Shown here piece after piece: positions 25,212 through 37,798 of a stretch of DNA of 64,000 bases. The DNA comes from CAHJXG01 sp964235485. Lineage in GTDB: Bacteria > Pseudomonadota > Alphaproteobacteria > Acetobacterales > Acetobacteraceae. The position numbers and the translations under genes are program-made. The notes beneath the pieces were generated by a model. It ran no database searches. It was not told where the DNA came from and saw nothing but the letters and a program-made list of their open reading frames with translations. Position 1 is the stretch's first letter, and each line of letters begins with the position of its first letter. The stretch covers positions 6,893-70,892 of the forward strand of contig CAXSAZ010000022.1 of NCBI GenBank assembly GCA_964235485.1, in the 5' to 3' direction.

Positions 25212-26351
25212 TCAGGCGGCGATCAGGCCGCCGAGCCGGGCCAGCGCCGCCAAGTGGCTGTCGGTGTCGCCGAAGCCGCGCTCGATCATCGTCATGCGCT
25301 TGAAGTGGTGGCCCACGGCGTATTCCATGGTGACGCCGATGCCGCCGTGCAGTTGGATGGCTTCCTGGCCGATGTGGCGTCCGCTGCGCCCAATCTGCAC
25401 CTTGGCGGCGTGCATGGCGCGCTGCCGCTCCAGCGGGTTCGGGTCCGACGCCATCATCGCGGCATACAGCGCCATGCTGCGCGCCTGCTCCAGCGACACG
25501 TACATGTCCACGGCGCGGTGCTGCAACGCCTGGTTCTCGCCGATGGCGCGGCCGAACTGCTTGCGGGTCTTGAGGTAATCCACCGTCATGGCGTGCATCG
25601 CGGTCATCACGCCGACGGCCTCGGCGCACAGGGCCGCGAGCATCTCGTCGTTCGCCTGCTCCAGGATCGGCAGCGCCTCGGCCGGGTCGCCGAGGGCTTC
25701 CGCGGGCGCGTTCGCCAGGGTGATCTCGGCGGCGCGCAGGCCGTCCTGGGTGGGGTAGCCGCGGCGCGACACGCCGGGCGCGTCGGCGCCCACCAGGAAC
25801 AGGCCAATGCCGTGGCGCTCCCGGTGCTGGCCTGCGGTGCGGGCGGTGACGAGCAGGGTGCCGGCGCTGTCGCCGTGCAGCACCAGGCTTTTTTCTCCGG
25901 TGATGCGCCAGGCGTCGCCGTCGCGCTCCGCCCGGGTCACCACGTCGTTCAGGCTGTGGCGGGATTGCCGCTCGACCTGCGCGTAGGCGAGGACGCGCTC
26001 CCCGGCGGCAATGCCGGGCACCAGCGCCTCCATCTGCGCCTCCGACGCGGCGTGGCGGAGCAAGGCGCCGCACGCGACCACGGTGGCAAAATACGGCTCG
26101 ACCACCAGGGCGCGGCCGAACGCTTCCATGACCATCGCCGTATCGACCAGCCCGCCGCCGAACCCGCCCTGCGCTTCCGGGAACGGCAGGCCCAGCAGGC
26201 CAAGCTCGGCGAACTGCGCCCAGATGTCCCGGCTCCAGCCCTCCGGCGTCGCGCGGTAGCCGCGGCGGGCCTCGAAGCCGTAGCGGTCCGCGAGCATACG
26301 GTCCACGCTGTCCTTCAACAGCCGCTGCTCGTCGCTGAGATCGAAGTCCAT
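25212..26351 (-). CDS. pimD: Acyl-CoA dehydrogenase, pimeloyl-CoA dehydrogenase small-subunit-like (PimD)
   Basis: A 379-residue FAD acyl-CoA dehydrogenase. It starts MDFDLSDEQRLLKDSVDRML and ends with KVQIGRSGRHIGQEAIQLHGGIGVTMEY (described as residues about 323-350), a PimD-like pattern. TRKQFGRAIGENQALQH is the usual FAD/helix region. Together with the other dehydrogenase at 26667 and the ligase, thiolase and FadB-type genes it reproduces the order of the pimFABCD operon of dicarboxylate beta-oxidation. It is separated from pimC by an entericidin-like gene. Symbol rests on synteny and general similarity. Confidence 0.8.
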   Translation of the reverse strand: MDFDLSDEQRLLKDSVDRMLADRYGFEARRGYRATPEGWSRDIWAQFAELGLLGLPFPEAQGGFGGGLVDTAMVMEAFGRALVVEPYFATVVACGALLRHAASEAQMEALVPGIAAGERVLAYAQVERQSRHSLNDVVTRAERDGDAWRITGEKSLVLHGDSAGTLLVTARTAGQHRERHGIGLFLVGADAPGVSRRGYPTQDGLRAAEITLANAPAEALGDPAEALPILEQANDEMLAALCAEAVGVMTAMHAMTVDYLKTRKQFGRAIGENQALQHRAVDMYVSLEQARSMALYAAMMASDPNPLERQRAMHAAKVQIGRSGRHIGQEAIQLHGGIGVTMEYAVGHHFKRMTMIERGFGDTDSHLAALARLGGLIAA

Positions 26352-26436
26352 GCCGTTCCCCCCGTGCACGCTCCCTGGGGCGCGTCGGGGTCAGCGTAGC
26401 CGAAACGCGCGGCTCCGCTAACCCCGGCCGAGGCGG

Positions 26437-26607
26437 CTACAGGCCGTTCTTCACCTTGTCCGCGCTGTTCGTGACCGCGCGGCCGGCGGCGCCCAGGTCC
26501 TCCCCGGCGCCGGCCGTGGTGTTGCAGGCGCTCAGGAGGGGTGCCAGGGCGGCCAGCGCGAGGGCGAGCAGCAAGGCACGGGCGGAATGGCGGATTTGGG
26601 TACGCAT
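26437..26607 (-). CDS. Entericidin-like small lipoprotein
   Basis: A 56-residue lipoprotein. After the signal LLLALALAALAPLLSAC the mature part CNTTAGAGEDLGAAGRAVTNSADKVK (26 residues, described by position 31 onward) is the entericidin A/B pattern of Cys-Asn-Thr, a GxGxD turn and an amphipathic helix. GGAG lies upstream of ATG 26607. Entericidins are tiny envelope lipoproteins linked to stress-induced lysis. Its place inside a beta-oxidation operon is odd. It has 59 and 85 base gaps on its sides, so it may have its own promoter. Confidence 0.8.
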   Translation of the reverse strand: MRTQIRHSARALLLALALAALAPLLSACNTTAGAGEDLGAAGRAVTNSADKVKNGL

Positions 26608-26666
26608 CGACTTCTCCTTCATGGCAAGCATCGCGTTCCAACTCGCGATGTCCACGACGGTTCCGG

Positions 26667-27866
26667 TTAGAACCCAAGGATCGCCTTTGCAACAATATTC
26701 CGCTGGATCTCGTTCGACCCGCCGTAGATCGAGATCTTGCGCCAGTTGAAGTAGGTCGGCGCCGCCTCCGCGGCATACTCGGGACCCACGGGCGGCTCGT
26801 TGCTGCCGTGCTCGTGGTCGTCATAGGGCAGAATGTAGGGGCCGACCACATCCATCAGCAGCTCCGTGGTCGCCTGCTGCAATTCGGACCCCTTGATCTT
26901 GAGGATCGAGCTGGCCGGGTTCGGGAGCGCCCTGTCCCGCTTGCGCTCGTCGGCGACCACCCGGAGCTGGGTCATTTCCAGCGCCTTCAATTCCACCTCG
27001 ACTGCCGCCAGCTTTTCGCGGAAATGCGGCTCCTCGATCATCGCGCGGTCGCCGACGTGCTCCAGCGCGGCCAACTGCTTGATGCGGCGGATGCGCGCCT
27101 TGCTGACGCCGACGCGGGCGATGCCGGTGCGCTCGTTGCCGAGCAGGAACTTGGCGTAGTCCCAGCCGCGGTTCTCCTCGCCCACCAGGTTCTCCACGGG
27201 CACGCGCACGTCGTCGAACCAGACCTCGTTGACTTCCACCCCGCCGTCGATGGTCTGGATCGGGCGCACCGTGATGCCCGGCGTCTTCATGTCGATCAGG
27301 ATGAAGCTGATGCCCTGCTGCTTCTTGGCCGCGCCCGGGTCCGTGCGGGCGAGGCAGAAGATCCAGTCGGCGTATTGGGCGAGCGTGGTCCAGGTCTTCT
27401 GACCGTTCACCACGTAATGGTTGCCGTCCCGCACCGCGGTCGTGCGCAGGCTCGCGAGGTCCGAGCCGGCGCCGGGTTCGGAGAAACCCTGGCACCACCA
27501 GATGTCGAGGTTGGCGGTCGCCGGAAGGAACTGCTTCTTCTGCGCGTCCGACCCGAACTGCGCGATCACCGGGCCGACCATGTTGGCGTTGAAGCCGAGC
27601 GGCGCCGGCACGCAGTTCTGCTGCATCTCGTCCTGGTAGATGTAGAGCTGAACCGGCGTCCAATCCTGCCCACCCCATTCCTGGGGCCAATGCGGCACCG
27701 CGAGGCCGTGGGCGTTCATGATGCGCTGCGCCGTCACCTGCTGGTCGCGCGACACGTGCTCGCCGCGCTGCACCTGGTCCCGGATGTCGGCAGGGATTTG
27801 CGTCGTGAAGAATTCGCGCATCCGCTCGCGGAAAGCGTTTTCCTCGGCGGTGAACCTCAGATCCAT
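26667..27866 (-). CDS. pimC: Acyl-CoA dehydrogenase, pimeloyl-CoA dehydrogenase large-subunit-like (PimC)
   Basis: A 399-residue dehydrogenase starting MDLRFTAEENAFRERMREFF. Substrate/FAD blocks are WCQGFSEPGAGSDLASL and NGQKTWTTLAQYADW. The C-terminus reads IYGGSNEIQRNIVAKAILGF, with Gly where many acyl-CoA dehydrogenases have the catalytic Glu (IYEGTNEIQ). This is common in the large-subunit group, so activity may need pairing with pimD. It follows the thiolase gene by eleven bases. It oxidises an acyl-CoA to the trans-2-enoyl-CoA. Confidence 0.85.
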   Translation of the reverse strand: MDLRFTAEENAFRERMREFFTTQIPADIRDQVQRGEHVSRDQQVTAQRIMNAHGLAVPHWPQEWGGQDWTPVQLYIYQDEMQQNCVPAPLGFNANMVGPVIAQFGSDAQKKQFLPATANLDIWWCQGFSEPGAGSDLASLRTTAVRDGNHYVVNGQKTWTTLAQYADWIFCLARTDPGAAKKQQGISFILIDMKTPGITVRPIQTIDGGVEVNEVWFDDVRVPVENLVGEENRGWDYAKFLLGNERTGIARVGVSKARIRRIKQLAALEHVGDRAMIEEPHFREKLAAVEVELKALEMTQLRVVADERKRDRALPNPASSILKIKGSELQQATTELLMDVVGPYILPYDDHEHGSNEPPVGPEYAAEAAPTYFNWRKISIYGGSNEIQRNIVAKAILGF

Positions 27867-27877
27867 GACCCGCTCCC

Positions 27878-29059
<1,182 letters not shown>

Positions 29060-29061
29060 GT

Positions 29062-30695
29062 TCAGCTTCCTTTCAGTTCGGCGATCAGCTCGCGCTTCGC
29101 GAGCTTGCCCACCGGCGTGTGCGGCAGGCTGTCGCGGAGTTCGAGGGCGGCCGGCAGCTCGTGCCGGCCCAGCTTGTCCGACAGGAACTCGCGCAAGCTC
29201 TCCAACGTCAGCGGCTCCGCCCCGTCGCGCAGCACGACGTAGGCTTTGGCCGACTGGCCGCGATACGGGTCCGGCACGCCGATCACCGCGGCTTCCTGCA
29301 CGGCCGGGTGCTCGTGGATCGCCTCCTCGACCGTGCGGGGATACACGTTGAAGCCGCCGGAGATGATCATGTCCTTCTTGCGGTCCACCAGGGTGAACAT
29401 GCCGTCCGGCGCCATGCGGCCGATGTCGCCGGTGAGGAACCAGCCGTCCACGAAGGCCTCCGCCGTTTCCTCCGGGCGCCGCCAGTAGCCCGGCGTCACG
29501 TTCAGGCCGCGGATGCGGACCTCGCCGACCTCGCCCGGCGGCAGCACGCGGGCGGGGTCGTCCAGTGCCACCACGTCCATCTCGATGCCGGGCAGCGGCA
29601 GGCCGATGTCGCCCGGCCCCGGCGCGCGGTCGAGCGGCAGGTTGGTGCCGGCGGGCGAGGTTTCCGTCATGCCCCAGCCGCCGCCGAGGCGCAGCCCGGT
29701 GATCCGCTCCATCCGTTCCCCCACCTCGTGCGGCAGGGCCGCGCCGCCGGAACTGGTGACTTTCAGGCTCGACAGGTCACGCGACGTGATTTCGGGGTGG
29801 TTCGCCATGGCGATCCACATGGTCGGCACGCCGTAAAAATGGGTGCAGCGCCCGGTCTCGATGTCATGCAGCGTCTGGTTCACGTCGAAGCGGGGGCGCA
29901 GCATCAGTTCCACCCCGCTCCACAGCGCCCGCAGCATCACCGAGGTCAGGGCGTAGATGTGGAACAGCGGCAGCACGACGAGCACCTTGTCGCCGGGCGA
30001 GTAGGCCCGGTCGGTGCTGCCGGTCCAGGCGTCGTACATCCCGACGGCGGCGACGAGGTTGGCGTGGGTCAGCATCGCCGCCCGCGGCGCGCCGGTGGTG
30101 CCGCCGGTGTATTGCAGCACCGCCACGTCCGCCGGCTCGACCACCGGCCACTCCGCATCCGGCCCGTCGAGGTCGCGCAGGGTGCGGGCGCCGGGCGGCA
30201 CCGGGGCATCGAGGCCGCCGGGTCCCCAATCCGCGTCCTCCGCCACGATCAGCGTGCCCACGGTGCCGGACTGCCGGGCTGCCAGCGCCTGGGGCAGCAG
30301 GGACGGCAGGTTGCCGGCGATCAGGACGCGCGCGCCGCTGTCCTGCAACTTGCGCTCCACCGCCCGCGGGGGGTCGAGCGGGCTGAGGTGCACCACCCGG
30401 CCGCCGGCGCGCAGGATGCCGAAAAAGGCGATGGGGTGGGCCGGGCTGTTGCTCAGCAGCAGCGCCACCGCGTCGCCTGGCAAGACGCCGAGCGCCATCA
30501 GGCCGCGCGCCAGCCGGTCCGCGCGCTGGCCCAGTTCGGCATAGGTCATGCGGCTTCCCCGGAACTCCAGCGCCGGGCGGTCGGCGTAGTCCCGGGCGAT
30601 GCGGTCGAGCATGGCCGGGATCGTGCCGGTCGGGATCGGCGCGTCCCAACGCGCGCCTTCCGGGTAGCTGGTTTCCCAGGGGTGCGGGTGCCGGG

Positions 30696-30699
<4 letters not shown>
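29062..30699 (-). CDS. pimA: Acyl-CoA ligase, dicarboxylate-CoA ligase PimA-like
   Basis: A 545-residue AMP-forming ligase. The phosphate loop is YTGGTTGAPRAAML, where the usual Ser-Gly-Thr reads Gly-Gly-Thr and the loop lysine is Arg (APRA). GWGMTETSPAG is the A5-type motif. The C-terminal domain has DRKKDMIISGGFNVYP and TPVGKLAKRE with the catalytic lysine. PYP and the family start are consistent with long-chain or PimA-type ligases. The ATG overlaps the fadB-like stop. It would activate the acid imported by the upstream ABC transporter. Confidence 0.87.
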
Positions 30700-32786
<2,087 letters not shown>

Positions 32787-32791
32787 GTCGT

Positions 32792-33487
32792 TCAAACCTC
32801 CAACCATTCGCGCCGGACCTGCGCGTTGCCGGCGAGGCTCGCCGGCGTGCCCTCGAACACGATCTCGCCGTGGCCCATCACGTACAGGCGGTGGCTGATC
32901 GCCAATGCGATGTCGAGCTTCTGCTCCACTAGCAGGATGGTCACGCCCCGGGCGGCGACGGCGACCAGCAATTCGCGCACCGTTTGCACCATCATGGGCG
33001 CCAGGCCCTCGGTGGGTTCATCGACCATCAGCAGCGCCGGGCAACCCATCAGGGTGCGGCACATGGCGAGCATCTGCTGCTCGCCGCCGGACAAGGCGCC
33101 GGCGGGGGCGTCCGCGCGCTCGCGCAGGCGGGGGAACAGGGCGTAGGCGTCTGAAAGGCCGAACGGGCCGCCGGGTCCCTTCTTCTCGCCAAGCAGGAGG
33201 TTCTGCGCCGTGGTCAGGTCCGGGAAGATCGCCCGGTCCTCCGGCACGTAGCCGAGGCCGAGCCGTGCCACCTGGTGCGGGGGCAAGCGGCCGATCTCCC
33301 GGCCGTCGAACTGGATTTGCCCTTTGCGCGCGACGCCGCCCATGATCGCCTTGAGCATCGTGCTGCGCCCGGCGCCGTTGCGGCCCAGCAGCGCCACGAT
33401 CTCGCCCCGCGCCACTTGCATGGTGACGCCGTGCAGGACCTGGCTCTTGCCGTACCACGCCTGCAAGCCCTGGACGGACAGCATCAT
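32792..33487 (-). CDS. livF: Liv-type ABC transporter ATP-binding protein LivF, Walker A Lys to Arg
   Basis: A 231-residue LivF ATPase subunit. Signature LSGGEQQMLAMCRTLM and Walker B LLMVDEPTEGLAP are intact. The P-loop reads GRNGAGRSTM, so the phosphate-binding Lys is replaced by Arg. Residues IILLVEQ-type and the H-loop region EQKLDIAL are normal. The start ATG overlaps the livG stop (ATGA), and five bases later pimF begins, so the transporter and catabolic genes appear to form one transcript. Confidence 0.9.
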   Translation of the reverse strand: MMLSVQGLQAWYGKSQVLHGVTMQVARGEIVALLGRNGAGRSTMLKAIMGGVARKGQIQFDGREIGRLPPHQVARLGLGYVPEDRAIFPDLTTAQNLLLGEKKGPGGPFGLSDAYALFPRLRERADAPAGALSGGEQQMLAMCRTLMGCPALLMVDEPTEGLAPMMVQTVRELLVAVAARGVTILLVEQKLDIALAISHRLYVMGHGEIVFEGTPASLAGNAQVRREWLEV

Positions 33488-34242
33488 GCCAGCGCCTCCG
33501 CCGCGGCGCCGAGATAGGCGGTGCGCACCGCCGGGTCGCCGCGCACCGCGTCCGGCGGGCCGGAAGCGATCACCCGGCCCTCCGCCAGCACGGAGATCGT
33601 GTCGGCGAGGCCGAACACGACGCCCAGGTCGTGCTCGATCATCACGAGGGTGCGGCCCTCCGACACGCGGCGGATCAGGGTCACGGCGCGCTCGGTTTCG
33701 GCGCGGCTCATGCCGGCGGTGGGTTCGTCGAGCAGGATGGTCTCGGCGCCGCCGGCGATGGTGACGCCGATCTCCAAGGCGCGCTGGTCGGCGTAGGCGA
33801 GGCTGCCCGCCAGCACGTCCCGGCGGCGCTCCAGGCCGAGCAGGACCAAGACCTCCTCCGCCCGGCGGCGCAGGGACGCGAACCCTTCCAGCCGGCGCCA
33901 AAAGGCGTGGCCGCAGCCGTGGGTGCGCATGGCGGCGGCGCGCAGGTTCTCGAACACCGACAATCGCGGGAACAGGCTGGTCACTTGGAAGCTGCGGGCC
34001 AGGCCGCGGTTGAAGATGGCGTGCGGGGACAGGCCCGTGATGTCCTGGCCGTGCAGCAGGATCTGCCCGGCGTCGGCGGACAGCCGGCCGGAAATCAGGT
34101 GGAACAGCGTCGATTTGCCCGCGCCGTTCGGGCCGATCACTGCGTGACGCTCGTTGCGGGCCACCGCGAGATCGACGCCGCGGATGATCTTCGTGGGGCC
34201 GAACGCCTTGTGCAGCCCGGCAACCTGCAAGGCGGGCGTCAT
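33484..34242 (-). CDS. livG: Liv-type ABC transporter ATP-binding protein LivG
   Basis: A 252-residue ATPase. Walker A is GPNGAGKST near residue 37. RSFQVTSLFPRLSVFENL is the Q-loop region, the signature region is AYADQRALEIGVTI and Walker B is TILLDEPTAGMS followed by EHDLGVVF. The signature lacks the LSGG consensus, which is common in LivG. It overlaps livM and livF by four bases each. It is the partner ATPase of the Walker-variant LivF, so at least one canonical P-loop exists in the pair. Confidence 0.92.
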   Translation of the reverse strand: MTPALQVAGLHKAFGPTKIIRGVDLAVARNERHAVIGPNGAGKSTLFHLISGRLSADAGQILLHGQDITGLSPHAIFNRGLARSFQVTSLFPRLSVFENLRAAAMRTHGCGHAFWRRLEGFASLRRRAEEVLVLLGLERRRDVLAGSLAYADQRALEIGVTIAGGAETILLDEPTAGMSRAETERAVTLIRRVSEGRTLVMIEHDLGVVFGLADTISVLAEGRVIASGPPDAVRGDPAVRTAYLGAAAEALA

Positions 34243-35522
34243 GCGGCGTGGGCCAGGGCGCTGGCATTCTGCCACGCCGCCCGGGCCGCCGGCGCGGCCC
34301 GGCGCAGCAGCCACGCGCCAGCCAGCAGCAGCACGGCCGCGGCAAGCCAGGGCAGCACGCCCTGCGGGTCCAGCGCCAAGCCGAACACCGGGCGCGGCGA
34401 CGCGCCGTTGCGCACGGCCTGCAGCCGGAAGCCAAGCTCGGCCAGGCCCACCGTGCCGGCCAGCGCCAGAACCAAGCCCGGCACCATGGCGGCGTAGGAC
34501 GGCAAGAGCCGCCCGGCCAGCCCGGCGCGGACCAGCGGCGCGTGCGCCAACACGATCCCGGAGATGCCGCCCGGCGCCCACACTACCATCGCCACGAACA
34601 GCAGCCCGCTATACAGCACCCAAGCGTCGGTCACGATGCTGAGCGCCACCGACAGGAAGGTGATTAGCACCGCGCCCACCACCGGCCCCCAAAAGGTGCC
34701 GACGCCGCCGATGAAGGCCATCAAGAGGACGCCGCTCGACGCTTCCGGCGACATGATGCCCGACGTCACGATCTCGTCGTTCAGCGCCGCCAAGCCCCCG
34801 GCGACCCCGGCGAACAGGCCGCTCAGCGCGAACACCAGCAGGCGGATGCGGGCCGGGTCGTAGCCGAGGAAGCCGACGCGCTCCGGGTTGTCGCGCACGG
34901 CGTTGGCGAGGCGGCCGAGCGGGGTGCGGGTGTAGAGCCACATCAGCAGCGCCGCCGCCCAGGCCCAGGCGGCGATCAGGTGGTATGCCTGGATCTGCGT
35001 GCCGAAGTCGTAGCCGAGCAGCGTCGGGCCGGCGGAGCGGTCGGCGGACAAGCCCTCCTCGCCGCCGAACACGCCGGGCAACAGGAGGACGACGGCGGTG
35101 GCGAGTTCCGCGACGCCCAAGGTGATCATGGCGAAGGCCGTGCCGGCGCGGCGGGTGGACACCCAGCCGGCGAGGATCGCCGCCGCGAGGCCGCCCACGG
35201 CGCCCACCAGCGGCAAGGCGGGCAGCGGCAGCCACCAGCCGGTGTCCGCCAGCCGCATGGCGTGCATGGAAAGGAAGCCGCCGAACCCCAGGAACACCGC
35301 ATGGCCGAAGTCGAGCATCCCGCCTTGGCCGAGCAGCATGTTGAACGACAGCGCGAACACGACCGCGATGCCCATGCGGCACAGCAGCGACAAGGCGAAG
35401 CCGCCGGGCACGACGTGCGGCAGCACCAGCGCCGCGAGGGCCGCCAGCACCCAGGGCGCGGCGGCGCGCAGGGCTGCGCTGGCGGGCGGACGGGCGGGCA
35501 CGGCTTGCGCGGGGGCGAGCAT
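34239..35522 (-). CDS. livM: Liv-type ABC transporter permease LivM
   Basis: A 427-residue inner-membrane permease, with about ten hydrophobic segments. The early block LLGQGGMLDFGHAVFLGFGG is the LivM hallmark, and ASSGVLLMAFIGGVGTFWGPVVGA the later one. The N-terminus carries a short alanine/proline-rich extension before the first helix. An additional hydrophobic C-terminal segment (about residues 355-425) goes beyond the usual LivM length of about 330. ATG 35522 shares a base with the livH stop. Confidence 0.9.
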   Translation of the reverse strand: MLAPAQAVPARPPASAALRAAAPWVLAALAALVLPHVVPGGFALSLLCRMGIAVVFALSFNMLLGQGGMLDFGHAVFLGFGGFLSMHAMRLADTGWWLPLPALPLVGAVGGLAAAILAGWVSTRRAGTAFAMITLGVAELATAVVLLLPGVFGGEEGLSADRSAGPTLLGYDFGTQIQAYHLIAAWAWAAALLMWLYTRTPLGRLANAVRDNPERVGFLGYDPARIRLLVFALSGLFAGVAGGLAALNDEIVTSGIMSPEASSGVLLMAFIGGVGTFWGPVVGAVLITFLSVALSIVTDAWVLYSGLLFVAMVVWAPGGISGIVLAHAPLVRAGLAGRLLPSYAAMVPGLVLALAGTVGLAELGFRLQAVRNGASPRPVFGLALDPQGVLPWLAAAVLLLAGAWLLRRAAPAARAAWQNASALAHAA

Positions 35523-36466
35523 CAGGCGGACCGCGTGCCCATGAGGCCGCGCGGGCGCAGGGCCAGCACCAGGACCAGCAGCAAGTACGGCACCACGGGC
35601 GCCACGCGGGCGATCGTGATCTGCCACAGGTCGCCCAGCACCGCGGTGTCCACGGGGATGCCGAGGCGCATCAGCGCCGTGCCGAGCGGCATGTCGAGGC
35701 TGATGCTCGCGGTCTGCACGAAGCCGATCAGCAAGGAGGCGACGAGCGCCCCCCAGATGGAGCCAAGCCCACCCATCACCACCACCGCGAACACGATGGC
35801 GCCGAGCGAGCGGGCCATGCCCGGCTCAGTGGTGTAGGCGTTGCCGGCGATCACCCCGGCCAGCCCGGCCAGCGCGCAGCCGGCGCCGAACACGAGCGTG
35901 AAGACCTTCGGCACGTCGTGGCCGAGCATCCCCACCATGTCCGGATGGGTCAGCGCCGCCCGGACAATGAGGCCGAGCCGGGTGCGGGCCAGCGCCAAGT
36001 AGAGCGCCAGGAACATGGCGACGGCGACGGCCATCATGAACAGCCGATAGGCCGGATAGGCGTTGCCGGCCACCGTGAACAGCGGGAAGTCGAGCGCCGC
36101 GGGCACGCGATACGGCACGGGGGTGCGGCCCCAGATCAGCGGCACGACCTCGCCGATGATGAAGGCGAGGCCGAAGGTGAACAGCAGTTCCGCGAGGTGC
36201 CCATGCTTGTGCACCGTGCGCAGGCCGTAGCGTTCCACGGCGGCGCCGAGCGCGCCCACCAGCACGGGGACGACGACCAATGCCACCCAGAAGCCGAGCC
36301 GGATGCTGACCGTGAAGGCGAGGAACGCGCCCAGCATGTAGAAGCTGGCGTGGGCCAGGTTCAGCACGCCCATCATGCCGAAGATCAGGGTGAGGCCCAC
36401 GGACAGCATGAACAGCAGCAGCCCGTAAACCAGGCCGTTCAGCAGGATGAGGCCGGCTTGCTCCAC
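35522..36466 (-). CDS. livH: Liv-type ABC transporter permease LivH
   Basis: A 314-residue permease with about eight membrane segments. Conserved blocks are GLTLIFGMMGVLNLAHASFYMLGA and VVMGGLGSIWGALVASLLIG. I use GTG 36466 (VEQAGLILLNGL), four bases after the binding-protein gene, rather than a longer unsupported frame. It forms the transmembrane channel with LivM. Confidence 0.92.
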   Translation of the reverse strand: MEQAGLILLNGLVYGLLLFMLSVGLTLIFGMMGVLNLAHASFYMLGAFLAFTVSIRLGFWVALVVVPVLVGALGAAVERYGLRTVHKHGHLAELLFTFGLAFIIGEVVPLIWGRTPVPYRVPAALDFPLFTVAGNAYPAYRLFMMAVAVAMFLALYLALARTRLGLIVRAALTHPDMVGMLGHDVPKVFTLVFGAGCALAGLAGVIAGNAYTTEPGMARSLGAIVFAVVVMGGLGSIWGALVASLLIGFVQTASISLDMPLGTALMRLGIPVDTAVLGDLWQITIARVAPVVPYLLLVLVLALRPRGLMGTRSA

Positions 36467-36470
36467 CCGA

Positions 36471-37700
36471 TCAGGCCGGCGGCTGGAACTTGCAGGTGGT
36501 GGGCTGGCGCTGCGTTTCCGCCTCGATGCGGCTGACGGTCCGGAAACCCATCTTGTTGTCGGGGAAGGTGAACTTCGTGCCGGGTTCCAGCACGGACACG
36601 AACATCGGCTGCAGCAGTTGGTGGTTGTCCGGGCGCATCGCGGCCTCGCCCACGGGCGTCTTCTGCACCATGGTCGAAAGCACCTGGCCGACCTTGGCCG
36701 GGTCGGTGCTGTTGGCCTGCTTGATGGCGGCGGCCAGCATGTCGATCTCGTTGACCACGCGCCAATAGAAGAACTTCTGGCCGTACTTGGCCTCGAACCC
36801 GGTCGCCACCGTTTCGAGTTCGGGGATGCCGAGGTTCGCGTGATACTCGCTGATCTGCGCCGAGCCGCGGCCGCCCGTGCCGGCACCGGCGATGACCTCG
36901 CTCGATCCCATGTAGTAGGTGAACAGGGTGCCCTTGTAGCCTGCGTCCTGCGCCGCCTTGGCCAGAAGCGCCAGGTCCGCGCCCCAATTGCCCGTCACCA
37001 CGGCGTCGGCGCCGGCGGCCTGCATCTTCTGCACGTAGGGGGTGAAGTCCTTCACCTTGCCGAGCGGCACCCGCTCCGTGCCCACGATCTGCAGGTCGGG
37101 CCGGCGGTTCGCCAGCATGGCCTGCGCCGCGCGCTCCACCGACTGGCCGAAGGAGTAATCGGGGTTGAACAGATAGACCTTCTTGATCTGCGACTGGCTC
37201 ACCAGGTAGTCGGCGAGCGCCCGCATCTTCATGTCGCTGTCGGCGTCGAAGCGGAAGTGCCACCAGTTGCACTTGTCGTTGGTGAGCGCCGGGTCCACGG
37301 CGGCGTAGTTCAGGAACATCACGGACTGGCCCGGCGCGCGGCGGTTGTTCTTGGCGATGGCGTCGGACAGCGCGAAAGCGACGGAGGAGCCGTTGCCCTG
37401 GGTGACGTAGCGGATGCCGTCGTCGATGGCCTTGCGCAGCAGGGTCAGCGACTTCTCCGGGCTGACCTCGTTGTCGAGCGGCACCAGCTCCAGCCGGCGG
37501 CCCGGCCCGGCGGCGGCGCTCGCGTTCGCCCGGTCGATGGCGAAGCGGAAGTGCTGCTCGCCCAGTTGCCCCGTGGCGGCGAGCGAGCCGCTGAGCGGGT
37601 CGATGTAAGCGATGCGCACGACCTCCTCGGCGCGCGCCGGGCTGGCGGCGGCGAGGGCGAGGGCGGCGGCCATGGTGCGCAGCACGGGATGGGTCGGCAT
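36471..37700 (-). CDS. Liv-type ABC transporter substrate-binding protein
   Basis: A 409-residue periplasmic protein with a signal peptide (MPTHPVLRTMAAALALAAASPARA). The opening strand VRIAYIDPLSGSLAATGQLGE and the later FNPDYSFGQSVE and GADAVVTGNWGADLALL are those of type I Liv/Leu binding proteins. Its pocket residues are not diagnostic for a ligand. The neighbouring pim-type catabolic genes suggest an aliphatic or aromatic carboxylate rather than an amino acid. It is the first gene of the presumed long operon. Confidence 0.9.
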   Translation of the reverse strand: MPTHPVLRTMAAALALAAASPARAEEVVRIAYIDPLSGSLAATGQLGEQHFRFAIDRANASAAAGPGRRLELVPLDNEVSPEKSLTLLRKAIDDGIRYVTQGNGSSVAFALSDAIAKNNRRAPGQSVMFLNYAAVDPALTNDKCNWWHFRFDADSDMKMRALADYLVSQSQIKKVYLFNPDYSFGQSVERAAQAMLANRRPDLQIVGTERVPLGKVKDFTPYVQKMQAAGADAVVTGNWGADLALLAKAAQDAGYKGTLFTYYMGSSEVIAGAGTGGRGSAQISEYHANLGIPELETVATGFEAKYGQKFFYWRVVNEIDMLAAAIKQANSTDPAKVGQVLSTMVQKTPVGEAAMRPDNHQLLQPMFVSVLEPGTKFTFPDNKMGFRTVSRIEAETQRQPTTCKFQPPA

Positions 37701-37798
37701 GAGGTTCCTCCGCCGGCGCCTCGTGATGGGCGCCGTTCATGGGGGTATTTGTCGGTCCCAACACGGTGCGCGTCAACGGGGTTGTGGCACAACGCGGA

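Noticed and set aside
22687..26073. A 1128-codon open frame on the minus strand
   Set aside because: It runs antisense to a clear acyl-CoA ligase and out of frame with two minus-strand genes. Its translation is Arg/Ala/Gly-rich without motifs, as expected from strong GC bias.
32792..33487. LivF as a pseudogene because of the Walker A change
   Set aside because: The frame is intact, overlaps its neighbours normally and all other motifs are kept. A single conservative change does not show loss of function.
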